NCBI GenBank assembly: GCA_903845215.1
Contig: CAIMWI010000075.1
Location: forward strand, 62,001 to 126,000
Source of the DNA: an uncultured Rhodobacterales bacterium
GTDB lineage: Bacteria; Pseudomonadota; Alphaproteobacteria; Rhodobacterales; Rhodobacteraceae
Length of the DNA stretch: 64,000 nucleotides
Direction of reading: 5' to 3'
Position numbers and translations under genes: made by a program. Within the stretch, counting starts at the first letter, position 1, and every line of letters starts with the position of its first letter. The notes under the pieces are model-generated. The model had not been told where the DNA came from. It worked only from the letters and a program-made list of their open reading frames with translations, and searched no databases. Of this stretch, positions 51,805 to 62,799 are shown piece after piece.

Positions 51805-52430
51805 GCGTGAATGGCCCCCTGCGCGTTGGCATCGGCGGTCCGGTCGGTGCCGGCAAAACCACGCTGACTGAACAGCTTTGCCGCGCCTTGGCGCAGCGCT
51901 GTTCAATGGCGGTGATCACCAATGACATCTACACCCGCGAAGACGCCGATTACCTGACCCGCGCCCAAGTCCTGCCCGCCGCCCGCATTCGGGGCGTGGA
52001 AACCGGCGGCTGCCCCCACACCGCCATCCGCGAGGATGCGTCGATCAACCTTGCCGCCGTGGCCGATCTGACCCGCGCCTTCCCCGACCTTGACCTGATC
52101 TTGATCGAAAGCGGCGGTGACAATCTGGCCGCCACCTTCTCGCCCGAACTTGCCGATATCTCGATCTACGTCATCGACACCGCCGCAGGCCAAGACATCC
52201 CGCGCAAAAAGGGCCCCGGTGTCACACGCTCTGACCTGCTGGTGGTCAACAAAACCGACCTTGCCCCCTATGTCGGTGTCGACCTGACCCTGCTGGAGGA
52301 GGACACCAAACGCGCGCGGGGCCCGCGCCCCTATGTGCTGGTCCGCCTGCGCCAAGGCCACGGCGTCGATGCGATTGTGGCCTTTTTGGAAAAAGAAGGC
52401 GGCTTGGCCCTGAAAGCCCAAACCGCCTAA
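51801..52430 (+). CDS. ureG: Urease accessory GTPase UreG
   Basis: [49 protein letters not shown]. Confidence 0.97.
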   Translation: MSVNGPLRVGIGGPVGAGKTTLTEQLCRALAQRCSMAVITNDIYTREDADYLTRAQVLPAARIRGVETGGCPHTAIREDASINLAAVADLTRAFPDLDLILIESGGDNLAATFSPELADISIYVIDTAAGQDIPRKKGPGVTRSDLLVVNKTDLAPYVGVDLTLLEEDTKRARGPRPYVLVRLRQGHGVDAIVAFLEKEGGLALKAQTA

Positions 52431-52466
52431 CCCTTTCATATGTGCCCAAATATCCCCGCCGGAGGC
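52431..52466 (-). repeat. Dispersed intergenic repeat, copy F
   Basis: CCCTTTCATATGTGCCCAAATATCCCCGCCGGAGGC. Confidence 0.65.
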
Positions 52467-52508
52467 AAACTGCGCCGCGCCGGGGCGAAACTGGCGCGGT
52501 GCAGCGTG

Positions 52509-54350
52509 CTACGCTTCGTCCGGCAAAACCCGCACCGCGCCTTTGTCTGCCGAAGACGCAAACAAGGCATAGGCCTTTAACGCAGTAGAGACTTTGCGCG
52601 AACGCACCTTGGCGGGTTTCCAGCCAGCCGCATCCTGCGCGGCGCGGCGGCTGGCAAGCTCTGCCTCGCCCACGCGCAGGCTGATCGAGCGTTTGGGAAT
52701 GTCGATGTCGACCATGTCGCCCTCGTGCACCAACCCGATCACCCCGCCGCCCGCCGCTTCGGGGCTGACATGGCCGATCGACAGGCCCGAGGTTCCGCCC
52801 GAAAAGCGCCCGTCCGTCACCAGTGCACAGGCTTTGCCCAGCCCCATGCTTTTGAGGTAGCTGGTCGGATAGAGCATCTCCTGCATCCCCGGCCCGCCCT
52901 TTGGCCCTTCATAGCGTATCACCAGCACATCACCGGGCTTGATCTCTTTGGCCAAAATCGCATTTACCGCCGCGTTTTGGCTTTCAAACACCCGTGCAGG
53001 GCCGGAAAAGACCAAAATGCTTTCGTCAACGCCGGCGGTTTTCACAATGCAGCCATCTGCGGCCAGATTGCCCGTTAGCACGGCCAGTCCGCCGTCTTTG
53101 GAAAACGGCGTGGTGGCCGAGCGGATCACGCCTTCGGCGCGGTCAAGGTCCAGCGTGGGATAGCGACCCGTGGCCAAAAACGCCTCGGTTGTGCGCACAC
53201 CGCCGGGGGCGGCGCGGAAGAACTCGCGCACCGACTCTTGGTTGGTCCGGCTGATGTCCCACTGATCCACCGCCGCCCCGATCGAGCGGGCGTGGATCGT
53301 GGGCACTTCGCGGTTCAGCAACCCTGCTGCATCCAACTGCCCCAAGATCGCCATGATACCCCCTGCGCGGTGCACATCTTCCATATGCACATCTTGCTTG
53401 GCGGGGGCCACTTTGCACAAAACGGGCACTTTGCGCGACAGATCGTCGATGTCTTTCATCGTGAAATCCACCCCGCCCTCGTGGGCGATGGCCAGAATGT
53501 GCAAGACTGTGTTGGTTGAACCGCCCATCGCGACATCCAGCGCCATGGCGTTTTCAAATGCCTGTTTGGTGGCAATGTTGCGCGGCAATACGGACATATC
53601 GTCTTGCTCGTAATGGCGCTTGGTGATGTCGACGATCAGGTGCCCCGCCTCGACAAACAGGCGCTTGCGGTCAGCGTGGGTGGCAAGGGTTGACCCGTTG
53701 CCCGGCAGCGACAGGCCCAAAGCCTCGGTCAGACAGTTCATCGAATTTGCGGTGAACATCCCCGAGCATGACCCGCAGGTCGGGCAAGAGGCCTTTTCAA
53801 TCGCCTCGACTTCTTCGTCGGTGAACGAGGCATCCGCTGCCGAAACCATCGCATCGACCAGATCAAGGGCCACTTCCTTGCCCTTGATCACAACCTTGCC
53901 CGCCTCCATCGGCCCGCCCGAGACAAAGACGCAAGGGATGTTCAACCGCATTGCGGCCATCAGCATGCCGGGGGTGATTTTGTCGCAGTTGGAAATGCAC
54001 ACCATGGCATCGGCGCAATGCGCGTTGACCATGTATTCCACGCTGTCGGCGATCAACTCGCGCGAAGGCAGCGAATAGAGCATCCCGTCATGGCCCATAG
54101 CAATGCCGTCATCCACGGCAATGGTGTTGAACTCTTTGGCGACCCCGCCTGCGGCTTCAACCTCGCGTGCGACCATTTGGCCTAGGTCTTTAAGATGCAC
54201 ATGGCCCGGCACAAACTGGGTAAAACTGTTGACGATGGCGATGATCGGCTTGCCGAAATCGCCGTCTTTCATCCCCGTTGCGCGCCACAATCCACGGGCA
54301 CCTGCCATGTTGCGGCCATGGGTCGTTGTGCGAGAGCGGTACACGGGCAT
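52509..54350 (-). CDS. ilvD: Dihydroxy-acid dehydratase
   Basis: [53 protein letters not shown]. Confidence 0.97.
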   Translation of the reverse strand: MPVYRSRTTTHGRNMAGARGLWRATGMKDGDFGKPIIAIVNSFTQFVPGHVHLKDLGQMVAREVEAAGGVAKEFNTIAVDDGIAMGHDGMLYSLPSRELIADSVEYMVNAHCADAMVCISNCDKITPGMLMAAMRLNIPCVFVSGGPMEAGKVVIKGKEVALDLVDAMVSAADASFTDEEVEAIEKASCPTCGSCSGMFTANSMNCLTEALGLSLPGNGSTLATHADRKRLFVEAGHLIVDITKRHYEQDDMSVLPRNIATKQAFENAMALDVAMGGSTNTVLHILAIAHEGGVDFTMKDIDDLSRKVPVLCKVAPAKQDVHMEDVHRAGGIMAILGQLDAAGLLNREVPTIHARSIGAAVDQWDISRTNQESVREFFRAAPGGVRTTEAFLATGRYPTLDLDRAEGVIRSATTPFSKDGGLAVLTGNLAADGCIVKTAGVDESILVFSGPARVFESQNAAVNAILAKEIKPGDVLVIRYEGPKGGPGMQEMLYPTSYLKSMGLGKACALVTDGRFSGGTSGLSIGHVSPEAAGGGVIGLVHEGDMVDIDIPKRSISLRVGEAELASRRAAQDAAGWKPAKVRSRKVSTALKAYALFASSADKGAVRVLPDEA

Positions 54351-54517
54351 TCAAAACTCCTGTCAAAAGGCCGCCCATCTCGGGCGCGCGCGCGATCCTG
54401 ACATGGCGCGAAGGGCGCAATCATTCAAGAGCGGTTTTTTATGACAGGCTTTGGGGCGGCATAAAAGCTATGTTTGACCTGCACAGGAAACGCGGTAACC
54501 TGGGTTAAGATGACCCT

Positions 54518-55486
54518 TTGGCGCGCTGCGAGGCCACAGTGACAACCCAACCCAAACGCGATCATGAGGCCACAGTTGCCGCCGCCCTGTCGCGCGGGGC
54601 CGCAGCGCGATCTTTGGTGGCGGCATCGTGGAGCAGGTCTGCCGCGGTGCATGGGTTAGAACCCTCGCGCCGCGTGGATCCGGTGCGTTTGACGCAGGCC
54701 GAGTTTAACCTGCTTTTGGAACGCCTTGGCCCCTTGGTGATGACCGCCGCCCCCACTTTGGACCGCCTGTTTCAATCCATCGGCGCTTTGGGCGGCTGTG
54801 TGATCTTGGCCAACCACGAAGGCATTCCCGTCGATCGGCGCGGCAGGCCCGCCCATGACCGCGAGTTTCAGGAAAACGGCCTGTGGACCGGCACCAACTG
54901 GTCCGAGGCTGCGGCGGGCACCAATGGCATTGGCACAGCACTGGCCTTGGGCCACGCCGTCACGATCCACCGCGACCAGCATTTCCTGTCGGCCAATATC
55001 GGGCTGTCCTGCTCGTCCGCGCCGGTGTTTGATGCCGAGGGCCAGTTGGTCGCTGTGCTGGATGTGTCAACCGCCGGTGGCGAGACGGGCGAGGCGCTGG
55101 CAGGCCTGATCGCCCATGCCGTGGGTGAGGCGGCGCGGCGGATTGAAAGCGATCTGTTCCACGCGGCCTTTCCCAAGGCGCGGTTGATGATGCCGCCGGG
55201 GGTAGACCGCGTGCAAGGCGCTATTCTGGCCGTGGACAGCGACGAATTGGTCATCGGGGCCACGCGGGCAGCGCGGCTGCATTTCGGGCTAAAGGGTGAT
55301 CTGGGGCGCAAACCCGTGCCTGCCGCTGATCTTTTGGGCTTGGACTCTCCGGCCACGCTAGAGGCGGGGGAACGGGCCGTGATGGCGCGGGCCTTGGCGC
55401 GGGCGGGGGGCAATGCCTCGGCTGCGGCGCGGGCTTTGGGGATTTCGCGCGCCACGTTTCACCGCAAACTGGGGCGTCAGGGCTAA
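54518..55486 (+). CDS. AcoR-like GAF + Fis-HTH regulator without AAA+ domain
   Basis: GTNGIGTALALGHAVTIHRDQHFLSANIGLSCSSAPVFDAEGQLVAVLDVS; C-terminal GGNASAAARALGISRATFHRKL. Confidence 0.82.
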   Translation: MARCEATVTTQPKRDHEATVAAALSRGAAARSLVAASWSRSAAVHGLEPSRRVDPVRLTQAEFNLLLERLGPLVMTAAPTLDRLFQSIGALGGCVILANHEGIPVDRRGRPAHDREFQENGLWTGTNWSEAAAGTNGIGTALALGHAVTIHRDQHFLSANIGLSCSSAPVFDAEGQLVAVLDVSTAGGETGEALAGLIAHAVGEAARRIESDLFHAAFPKARLMMPPGVDRVQGAILAVDSDELVIGATRAARLHFGLKGDLGRKPVPAADLLGLDSPATLEAGERAVMARALARAGGNASAAARALGISRATFHRKLGRQG

Positions 55487-56853
55487 CGCCCCTTGCGCGT
55501 CAGGCTGACGCCTGCGGCGATGGCAGCAAATGTTGCCGCCGCCGCCAAAGCCAGTTGCGCCCCCGCTATGCCAAAATGTGCAAGAAACAACGCAACCAAG
55601 GCCGCCCCGATGCATTGGCCCATCAACCGCGCCGTGCTTTGCAACCCGCTCGCCGCCCCGCTGCGCGCCTTGGGGGCCGCGCCAATCAGCGTGCGGTTGT
55701 TGGGCGCTTGAAACAGGCCAAATCCAAGCCCGCACACCGCCATGCGCCACGCGATATTGACCGGATCGGCTTGCGCGGGCAGCAGCCAAAGTGCTAGCAG
55801 CCCTGCCGATAGCACCGCCAGCCCCGCACAGCCCAACACCGCCGAACTGTACCGATCCGACAGTCGCCCCGACAGCGAGGCCACAAGGGCCAAGGCCACA
55901 GGCCACGGGATCATCAACATCCCAACCATATGCGGCGAAAATCCCATCAGGGTTTGAAAGGTGAAGGGCAAGGACACAAAGGCTATCATCTGCGCCGTAA
56001 ATGCGGCAATCGAGGTGCACAGCGACAGGCTTAAAATCGGGATCGCCAACAGGTCCAGCGGCAAAAGCGGATGGACCTTGCGTCTTTCGCGGCGGATCAG
56101 CAGGGCGAGGGCGGTCAGGCACATCGCAGCCTCGGCGAGGCCTAGGGCCCAAGACAGGCCCCCGCCCAGACTGTCAATCGTGGTGATGAAAAAGCCCAAG
56201 GTCACAGCACTTAGGCTCGCGCTGACCCAGTCAAAGTTTTGCGCCGCGCGGTGGCTTTCGGGTAGGCTGCGCCACCCCAAGGCCAAGGTCAGCGCCCCCA
56301 AAGGCAGGTTGATCGCAAACAGCCACGACCAATGCACCGAAGACAACGCAAAGCCCGCAAAGGCCGGCCCGATGGTTGACGCAATCGCCACCGTCATCGC
56401 CAGCACCCCCAAAGCGCGGCCAAAGCGGTCTTTTGGCACGGCATAGCGCAAGAGTGCGCCGTTCACACTCATCAACCCTGCCGCTCCAAAGCCTTGCACA
56501 GCGCGGGCAATGGTTAAGGCCATGACGTTGGGCGCAAGCACGCAGCCCAGCGAAGCGATGGTGAACAGCGCAACACCCCCCAAATAGACCCGCCTATACC
56601 CCAAAATCTCGCCCAAAGCGGCCAAAGGCAGCAGGCTGATCACAATCGCCATCTGATAGGCGTTGACGATCCAGATCGAACTGGCGGCCGAGGCGTTGAA
56701 ATCTTGGGCAATGGTGGGCAGCGCCACATTGGCAATCGTGCCGTCCATCACCGCCAAAGTCACCCCCAGCAAGATCGTGGCCAAGGCAAAGCTGCGTCTT
56801 GGGGCGGGCAGTCCGTCGCGGTCAAGATCATGGGCCGCCATAAGGTTTGCCAT
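55483..56853 (-). CDS. MFS transporter, DHA2 (14-TM drug:H+ antiporter) type
   Basis: LLGVTLAVMDGTIANVALPTIAQDFNASAASSIWIVNAYQMAIV; start MANLM placed at 56853. Confidence 0.88.
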   Translation of the reverse strand: MANLMAAHDLDRDGLPAPRRSFALATILLGVTLAVMDGTIANVALPTIAQDFNASAASSIWIVNAYQMAIVISLLPLAALGEILGYRRVYLGGVALFTIASLGCVLAPNVMALTIARAVQGFGAAGLMSVNGALLRYAVPKDRFGRALGVLAMTVAIASTIGPAFAGFALSSVHWSWLFAINLPLGALTLALGWRSLPESHRAAQNFDWVSASLSAVTLGFFITTIDSLGGGLSWALGLAEAAMCLTALALLIRRERRKVHPLLPLDLLAIPILSLSLCTSIAAFTAQMIAFVSLPFTFQTLMGFSPHMVGMLMIPWPVALALVASLSGRLSDRYSSAVLGCAGLAVLSAGLLALWLLPAQADPVNIAWRMAVCGLGFGLFQAPNNRTLIGAAPKARSGAASGLQSTARLMGQCIGAALVALFLAHFGIAGAQLALAAAATFAAIAAGVSLTRKGR

Positions 56854-57012
56854 TTTTCCAAAACCTTTGCTGGAGGGAAAGGGTCTGCGCCTTGTGCGTG
56901 CATCTGCTTGCGTTTCGCAATGCGGAACTTGGCGAATTTGGGCGAATGGGGTCTTGTGATGGCTCATCGAAAACCCCTTGCAAAGGCGCTGTTTTGGCGA
57001 AACCTTCACCAT

Positions 57013-57393
57013 ATGCAAAACGACACTCCGCCAGACCAAACCGCCCGCCTGCAATTGCGCCTGTTCTTCGCCCATGGGGCGATGCTGGGCCCGGGCAAGG
57101 CCGAGCTTTTGGAACATATCCGCGACACGGGGTCGATCTCTGCCGCCGGACGGGCGATGGAGATGAGCTATAAGCGGGCATGGATGCTGGTGGATGCGAT
57201 GAACGCCGCCTTTACAGCGCCCTTGGTGGAAAGCGCGCGGGGCGGGGCGGGCGGTGGCGGGGCGCAAGTGACCGAGGTGGGGCTTGAGGTGCTGCGCCTG
57301 TACCGCGCCTTGCAGGATAAAACCGCCCGCGCAGGGCAGGCCGAGATGGCGGCGATCAGTGCGATGCTTAGGGATATTCCCGAACAGAAATAA
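57013..57393 (+). CDS. ModE-like winged-HTH regulator, HTH domain only
   Basis: LLEHIRDTGSISAAGRAMEMSYKRAWMLVDAMNAAFTAPLVESARGGAGGGGAQVTEVGLEVL; upstream of modABC. Confidence 0.88.
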   Translation: MQNDTPPDQTARLQLRLFFAHGAMLGPGKAELLEHIRDTGSISAAGRAMEMSYKRAWMLVDAMNAAFTAPLVESARGGAGGGGAQVTEVGLEVLRLYRALQDKTARAGQAEMAAISAMLRDIPEQK

Positions 57394-57419
57394 CGCTTGA
57401 TTTGGCGGGCTGCTTGGGT

Positions 57420-57441
57420 GATATGTTTTTATAAACATATC
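57420..57441. promoter_or_regulatory. Perfect inverted repeat upstream of modA (candidate ModE box)
   Basis: GATATGTTT-TTAT-AAACATATC, 9-bp arms, 14 bp before modA GTG. Confidence 0.65.
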
Positions 57442-57454
57442 GCTGGAGCATTCC

Positions 57455-58231
57455 GTGCCCTTGTTCACCCGTCGTTTCGCCCTCGCAGCCCTGATCTTGT
57501 CAACAGCCCTCGCCCTGCCCGCCATAAGCCATGCCGCCGACATCACGGTCTTTGCCGCCTCTAGCCTGAAAACCGCGCTGGATGTGATTGCGGCGGATTG
57601 GGAACAGCAAACGGGCCATCATGTGGTGATTTCCTATGATTCTTCGGCAAAGTTGGCCAAGCAGATCGAACAAGGCGCGCCGGCGGATGTGTTTATCTCG
57701 GCCTCAACCCAGTGGATGGACACGCTGGCCGACGCCAATCTGATCAAGCCTGAAAGCCGTAAGACGATCTTGGGCAACACGCTGATCTTGGTGGCCACCG
57801 ATAAAACCGCCCCCCCTGTCACCATCGCGCAAGGCTTCGATCTTGCCGCGCTTGTGGGGGATGGCAAACTGGCGATGGGCATGGTCGATTCGGTGCCTGC
57901 GGGCCAGTATGGCAAAGAGGCGCTGACCACGTTGGGTGCATGGGATGCAGTAGAACCCAAAGTGGCGCAGACCGAAAATGTGCGTGCGGCGCTGAAACTG
58001 GTGGAAAGTGGCGAGGCGGCTTACGGGATTATCTATGCCTCGGACGCTGTGGGCGATGATAAAGTGGCGGTGGTGGGAACATTCCCCCAAGACAGCCACA
58101 AACCCATCGTCTATCCTGCGGCTGTGATGACCACTAGCACCGCGCCAGAGGCACAGGCCTTCTTGGATGACCTTTTCTCTGATGCGGCAGTTTCAATCTT
58201 TACCGCGCAGGGCTTTATCGTCTTGAAATAG
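57455..58231 (+). CDS. modA: Molybdate ABC transporter substrate-binding protein
   Basis: ITVFAASSLKTALDVIA...YDSSAKLAKQIEQGAPADVFISAS. Confidence 0.95.
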   Translation: MPLFTRRFALAALILSTALALPAISHAADITVFAASSLKTALDVIAADWEQQTGHHVVISYDSSAKLAKQIEQGAPADVFISASTQWMDTLADANLIKPESRKTILGNTLILVATDKTAPPVTIAQGFDLAALVGDGKLAMGMVDSVPAGQYGKEALTTLGAWDAVEPKVAQTENVRAALKLVESGEAAYGIIYASDAVGDDKVAVVGTFPQDSHKPIVYPAAVMTTSTAPEAQAFLDDLFSDAAVSIFTAQGFIVLK

Positions 58232-58238
58232 GAGCGCG

Positions 58239-58934
58239 ATGCCCGACTGGTTTTCCCCTGATGAATGGCGCGCCATAGCCCTTTCGCTGCGCGTGTCTGC
58301 GTGGGCTACGGCGGTCAGCCTGCCTTTGGGCGTTCTGGTGGCCTTTGTGCTGGCGCGGCGGCAGTTTTGGGGCAAACAGGTGCTGAATGGGCTGGTGCAT
58401 TTGCCGCTGATCTTGCCGCCCGTGGTGACGGGCTATCTGCTGCTTTTGGCCTTTGGGCGCAAAGGCTTGGTCGGGCAGTATCTTGACATGATCGGCGTGG
58501 TCTTGGCCTTTCAATGGACGGGGGCTGTTCTGGCCGCTGCCGTCATGGCCTTTCCCTTGATGGTGCGCGCCATTCGCCTGTCGGTCGAGGCGGTGGATGC
58601 GCGGGTGGAACAGGCGGCGGGCACGCTTGGGGCCTCTCCGCCATGGGTGTTTGCCACTGTCACTTTGCCGCTGATCTTGCCGGGGATCATCGTGGGATCT
58701 GTTCTGGCCTTTGCCAAAGCGATGGGAGAGTTTGGCGCGACGATTACCTTTGTGGCCAATATTCCGGGCCAGACGCAAACGCTGCCCTCGGCCATCTATG
58801 CGTTTTTGCAGGTGCCGGACGGGGATGGGCAGGCGTTTCGCTTGGTTATGGTGTCGATATTTGTCGCTATGGCGGCGCTGGCCCTGTCGGAATGGGCCGC
58901 CAAGGCTGTGGCGCGCAGGATTTCGGGCGCATGA
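58239..58934 (+). CDS. modB: Molybdate ABC transporter permease
   Basis: LPLILPPVVTGYLLLLAFG...MGEFGATITFVANIPGQTQTLPSAIY. Confidence 0.95.
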   Translation: MPDWFSPDEWRAIALSLRVSAWATAVSLPLGVLVAFVLARRQFWGKQVLNGLVHLPLILPPVVTGYLLLLAFGRKGLVGQYLDMIGVVLAFQWTGAVLAAAVMAFPLMVRAIRLSVEAVDARVEQAAGTLGASPPWVFATVTLPLILPGIIVGSVLAFAKAMGEFGATITFVANIPGQTQTLPSAIYAFLQVPDGDGQAFRLVMVSIFVAMAALALSEWAAKAVARRISGA

Positions 58935-60031
58935 CGATGCAGGTGTCGTTGCAGCACCGCTTTGCAGGCTTTGCGCTGGATGTGGCGTTTGATGTCCCTG
59001 CGGGGGTGACGGCGCTGTTTGGGCCGTCAGGGTCTGGCAAATCTAGCGTGATCAAGGCCTTGGCGGGGCTGATGCGGCCAGATCGCGGGCGGATCAGCCT
59101 GGGCGGCCAAGTTTTGCTGGATACCGATCAGCGCATCTGTCTGCCACCGCACCGCCGTCGGATTGGCTGTGTGTTCCAAGACGACCGATTGTTCCCGCAT
59201 CTGACCGTGCGGCAGAACCTGCTGTATGGCCGCTGGTTTTCGCCCGACAAAGGCGGCGTTTCGTTTGAGGCGGTGGTCGAAATGCTGGGCATCGCCCCCC
59301 TGCTGGCCCGCCGCCCGCAAACCCTGTCGGGCGGGGAACGCCAGCGGGTCGCCATAGGCCGCGCCTTGCTGTCGAACCCGCAGATCTTGGCGATGGATGA
59401 ACCCTTGGCCGCCTTGGATGAGGCGCGCAAGGCCGAGATCATGCCCTATCTGGAACATCTGCGCGACCAAACGCAGATTCCCATTTTGTACGTCAGCCAT
59501 TCGGTTTCGGAAATCACCCGCCTTGCCGGATCGGTGGTGGTGTTGGGCAAGGGGCGGGTGTTGAAAACCGGTCCCGTGGCCGAAGTTTTTTCTGACCCCA
59601 ACCTGACCCCGTGGCTGGGCGGTGTGCGCGAGGCGGGGTCGGTGATCACCGCAAAGGTTGCAGCGCAAGACGGGGATGGGTTGACGCGGCTCGATACCTT
59701 GGCGGGGCCCTTGTGGTTGCCCAAGGTGGATGCGCCGATAGGGGCATCGCTGCGCGTGCGGATTGCGGCGCAGGATGTGATGATTGCGCTGCAACGGCCG
59801 GACGGGATATCGGCGCTGAACATCCTGCCTGCTAAGGTCGTTGCCTTGCGCATGGGCGATGGGCCGGGTGCCATGGTGCAACTGCGCTTGGGCGAGGATC
59901 TGCTTTTGGCCCGCATCACCCAACGATCCGCCGTGCAGCTGGGGCTGGCGGTGGGGGCACCGGTGTTTGCGGTGCTTAAATCGGTGGCCGTGGCCCCCGG
60001 CGATATCGGCGCGCCGCCGATCACGCCTTGA
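58931..60031 (+). CDS. modC: Molybdate ABC transporter ATPase with C-terminal TOBE domain
   Basis: LFGPSGSGKSSVIKALAGL, LSGGERQRVAIGRALL; start at 58931. Confidence 0.95.
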   Translation: MTMQVSLQHRFAGFALDVAFDVPAGVTALFGPSGSGKSSVIKALAGLMRPDRGRISLGGQVLLDTDQRICLPPHRRRIGCVFQDDRLFPHLTVRQNLLYGRWFSPDKGGVSFEAVVEMLGIAPLLARRPQTLSGGERQRVAIGRALLSNPQILAMDEPLAALDEARKAEIMPYLEHLRDQTQIPILYVSHSVSEITRLAGSVVVLGKGRVLKTGPVAEVFSDPNLTPWLGGVREAGSVITAKVAAQDGDGLTRLDTLAGPLWLPKVDAPIGASLRVRIAAQDVMIALQRPDGISALNILPAKVVALRMGDGPGAMVQLRLGEDLLLARITQRSAVQLGLAVGAPVFAVLKSVAVAPGDIGAPPITP

Positions 60032-60082
60032 CGCCTTCGCCCTGTGCAGACTATCCCCGCGCTCGTTGTTGCAGAGGCCCCC

Positions 60083-60793
60083 ATGTCAAACGAAACCGAA
60101 GCATCGGGCGATTTGCCCCCCGCGCGCCGCAACTTTTACGGGCGCATCCGGGGCAAGACGCTGCGGGCCAGCCAAAAAGACTATCTGGCCGAGGATTTGG
60201 CGCCTGTCACGCTAAACGGCGTCACCCGCGCTGAAAACCCCGCGCGCGGCTTGGTGGACTTGGAACCGTGGCGCCAAGCGCGCCCCTTGTGGCTAGAGAT
60301 CGGCTTTGGCGGTGGCGAGCATCTGGTGCATATGGCCGCGCGCAACCCCGATGTGGCATTGATCGGCGCGGAACCCTTTGTGAATGGCATCGCCATGCTT
60401 TTGGGCAAAATCCGCACCGCGGGGGTCAGCAATCTGCGCATCCATCCCGGCGATGTGCGTGACTTGTTCGAGGTTTTGGCCCCCGCCGCCCTGTCGAAGG
60501 TCTTTCTGAACTACCCCGACCCTTGGCCCAAAGCGCGCCATCACCGCCGCCGCGTGGTGACGCAGGAATACTTGGTGCCGCTGGCCAAGATCATGGCCGT
60601 GGGGTCAGAATTCCGCGTGGCGACCGATATTCCCGATTACGTCCGCCAGACGCTGGAAGAGGTGCCGCAGGCGGGGTTTGAACTGGTCCACCAAGGCAGC
60701 ACCCCGTGGGAAGATTGGCTGTCCACCCGCTACGAGCAAAAGGCCCTGCGCGAGGGCCGCCCGCCGCATTATCTGACCTTTCGCCGCATCTGA
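60083..60793 (+). CDS. trmB: tRNA (guanine-N7-)-methyltransferase
   Basis: LEIGFGGGEHLVHMA, LNYPDPWPKARHHRRRVV. Confidence 0.96.
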   Translation: MSNETEASGDLPPARRNFYGRIRGKTLRASQKDYLAEDLAPVTLNGVTRAENPARGLVDLEPWRQARPLWLEIGFGGGEHLVHMAARNPDVALIGAEPFVNGIAMLLGKIRTAGVSNLRIHPGDVRDLFEVLAPAALSKVFLNYPDPWPKARHHRRRVVTQEYLVPLAKIMAVGSEFRVATDIPDYVRQTLEEVPQAGFELVHQGSTPWEDWLSTRYEQKALREGRPPHYLTFRRI

Positions 60794-60875
60794 TTGTCGC
60801 GCGCGCGGCGCTGCCCTGTAGACCCTGCGCGTCATCTATACTATCACCCGCCTATTCACTGCGCAGGAGTGTTCC

Positions 60876-62228
60876 ATGTCTGCCCACGGCACCGCCCAAC
60901 CGATGACCGCCCACAAATCCGGCCCGCTCAAAGGCACCGCTGCCGTGCCGGGCGACAAATCCATCAGCCACCGCGCGTTGATCTTCGGGGCCATGGCGAT
61001 TGGTGAAACCCGCATCACGGGCCTGCTGGAAGGCCAAGATGTGCTGGATACCGCCAAGGCAATGCAGGCCTTTGGCGCCACCGTCACCCACCACGGCCCC
61101 GGCGCGTGGAGCGTGCAGGGCGTGGGCGTGGGCGGCTTTCGCGAACCTGTCGATGTGATTGACTGCGGCAATTCCGGCACGGGCGTGCGGTTGATCATGG
61201 GCACCATGGCGACCACGCCCATCACGGCCACTTTCACCGGCGATGCCAGCTTGCGCAAACGGCCCATGGGGCGGGTGACGGACCCCTTGTCGCTGTTTGG
61301 CACGCAGGCTTACGGCCGAAACGGCGGGCGCTTGCCGATGACGGTGGTGGGGGCTGCCAACCCCGTTCCCGTGCGCTATGCGCTGCCCGTGGCCAGTGCG
61401 CAGGTGAAATCCGCCATTCTGCTGGCAGGGCTGAATGCGCCTGGCCAGACAGTTGTGATCGAAAAAGAACCCACGCGCGACCATTCCGAACGCATGCTGT
61501 TGGGCTTTGGTGCGGCGTTGAGTGTGGAAAAGACCGCAGAGGGCAACGTGATCACCCTGACCGGCCAGCCCGAACTGCGCCCGCAGTCGGTGGCGGTGCC
61601 GCGTGATCCGTCCTCGGCGGCGTTTCCGGTTTGCGCGGCGTTGATTGTCGAAGGGTCAGACATTCTGGTCCCCGGTGTCAGCCAGAACCTGACACGCAAT
61701 GGCCTTTATCTGACCTTGGTAGAAATGGGCGCGGATATCCAATTCCAAAACCCCCGCACCGAAGGCGGCGAACCTGTGGCCGATCTGCGCGTGCGCTTTT
61801 CGGGCGACATGAAGGGGATCGAGGTACCTGCCGAGCGCGCGCCCTCGATGATCGACGAATATCCGATCCTTTCGGTGGTCGCCTCTTTTGCCACCGGCAC
61901 CACGGTGATGCGCGGGGTCAAGGAATTGCGCGTGAAAGAATCCGACCGGATCGACGCCATGGCGCGCGGCTTGGAAGCCTGCGGAATGCGGGTCGAAGAA
62001 GACCAAGACACGTTGATCGTGCACGGCTTGGGCGCGGGCGGCATGCCGGGGGGGGCCACGGCCAAGACCCATATCGACCACCGCATCGCGATGAGCTTTC
62101 TTATCGCCGGCATGGCGGCAAAAAAGCCCGTGTCGATCGACGATGCCTCGCCCATCGTGACGTCTTTCCCGATCTTTGAAGGCTTGATGACGGGCCTTGG
62201 CGCTGTTTTGACCCAAGATGCGGATTGA
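60876..62228 (+). CDS. aroA: 3-phosphoshikimate 1-carboxyvinyltransferase
   Basis: [44 protein letters not shown]. Confidence 0.97.
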   Translation: MSAHGTAQPMTAHKSGPLKGTAAVPGDKSISHRALIFGAMAIGETRITGLLEGQDVLDTAKAMQAFGATVTHHGPGAWSVQGVGVGGFREPVDVIDCGNSGTGVRLIMGTMATTPITATFTGDASLRKRPMGRVTDPLSLFGTQAYGRNGGRLPMTVVGAANPVPVRYALPVASAQVKSAILLAGLNAPGQTVVIEKEPTRDHSERMLLGFGAALSVEKTAEGNVITLTGQPELRPQSVAVPRDPSSAAFPVCAALIVEGSDILVPGVSQNLTRNGLYLTLVEMGADIQFQNPRTEGGEPVADLRVRFSGDMKGIEVPAERAPSMIDEYPILSVVASFATGTTVMRGVKELRVKESDRIDAMARGLEACGMRVEEDQDTLIVHGLGAGGMPGGATAKTHIDHRIAMSFLIAGMAAKKPVSIDDASPIVTSFPIFEGLMTGLGAVLTQDAD

Positions 62229-62274
62229 CGCCTGCGGCTTGGCGTGATGCCTTAACGCAAAGAGTGGGGCGCGC

Positions 62275-62754
62275 ATGAAGCTTGTTTACTGGGCACTTCC
62301 TTTGGCAACGCTGGTGGCGTTTGGCGCACTTTATGGCCTTTTTCTGCCGCAACTTTTGGCCGAGGCCGGTGGAGCTATTCCCTTTGATCTGCGTCCCTTG
62401 GGCTATAGCGCGATGGAGGCGCAGATCTACTTGCAGAGCCTATCACCGCAAGGGTCTGCGCTTTATCAGGGCGCATTTCGCCTGACGGATACGATTTTTC
62501 CGATTTTGTTCACGCTAAGCCTGTGCCTGCCATTGCGCCGCAGGGGAGAGATTTGGTTCATGCCCGCCTTGGCATATGGCATGTGCGATCTGGCTGAAAA
62601 TCTGGCCGTAGCGCGGCTGTTGCAAACCGGCCCCGACGTGGCGGCGCAGGCGGTTTCTCTGGCCTCGGGGTTTAGTCAGGCAAAGGTATTGGCCGTGATC
62701 GCGGCCCTGGTTTTGGCGTTGTTTGGCACGCTGCAAGCTTGGCGCGATCGCTAA
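62275..62754 (+). CDS. Hypothetical ~4-TM membrane protein
   Basis: 159-aa ORF with hydrophobic segments and good coding context between aroA and cmk. Confidence 0.7.
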   Translation: MKLVYWALPLATLVAFGALYGLFLPQLLAEAGGAIPFDLRPLGYSAMEAQIYLQSLSPQGSALYQGAFRLTDTIFPILFTLSLCLPLRRRGEIWFMPALAYGMCDLAENLAVARLLQTGPDVAAQAVSLASGFSQAKVLAVIAALVLALFGTLQAWRDR

Positions 62755-62799
62755 GGCTGAGCGGGCATGGATCCGATAAAGTAAAGGCGAACAGGTCAA

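Noticed and set aside
56854-57546. N-terminal extension of the 687-aa MFS ORF
   Set aside because: Antisense to the ModE-like gene and its promoter; MFS homology starts near 56853.
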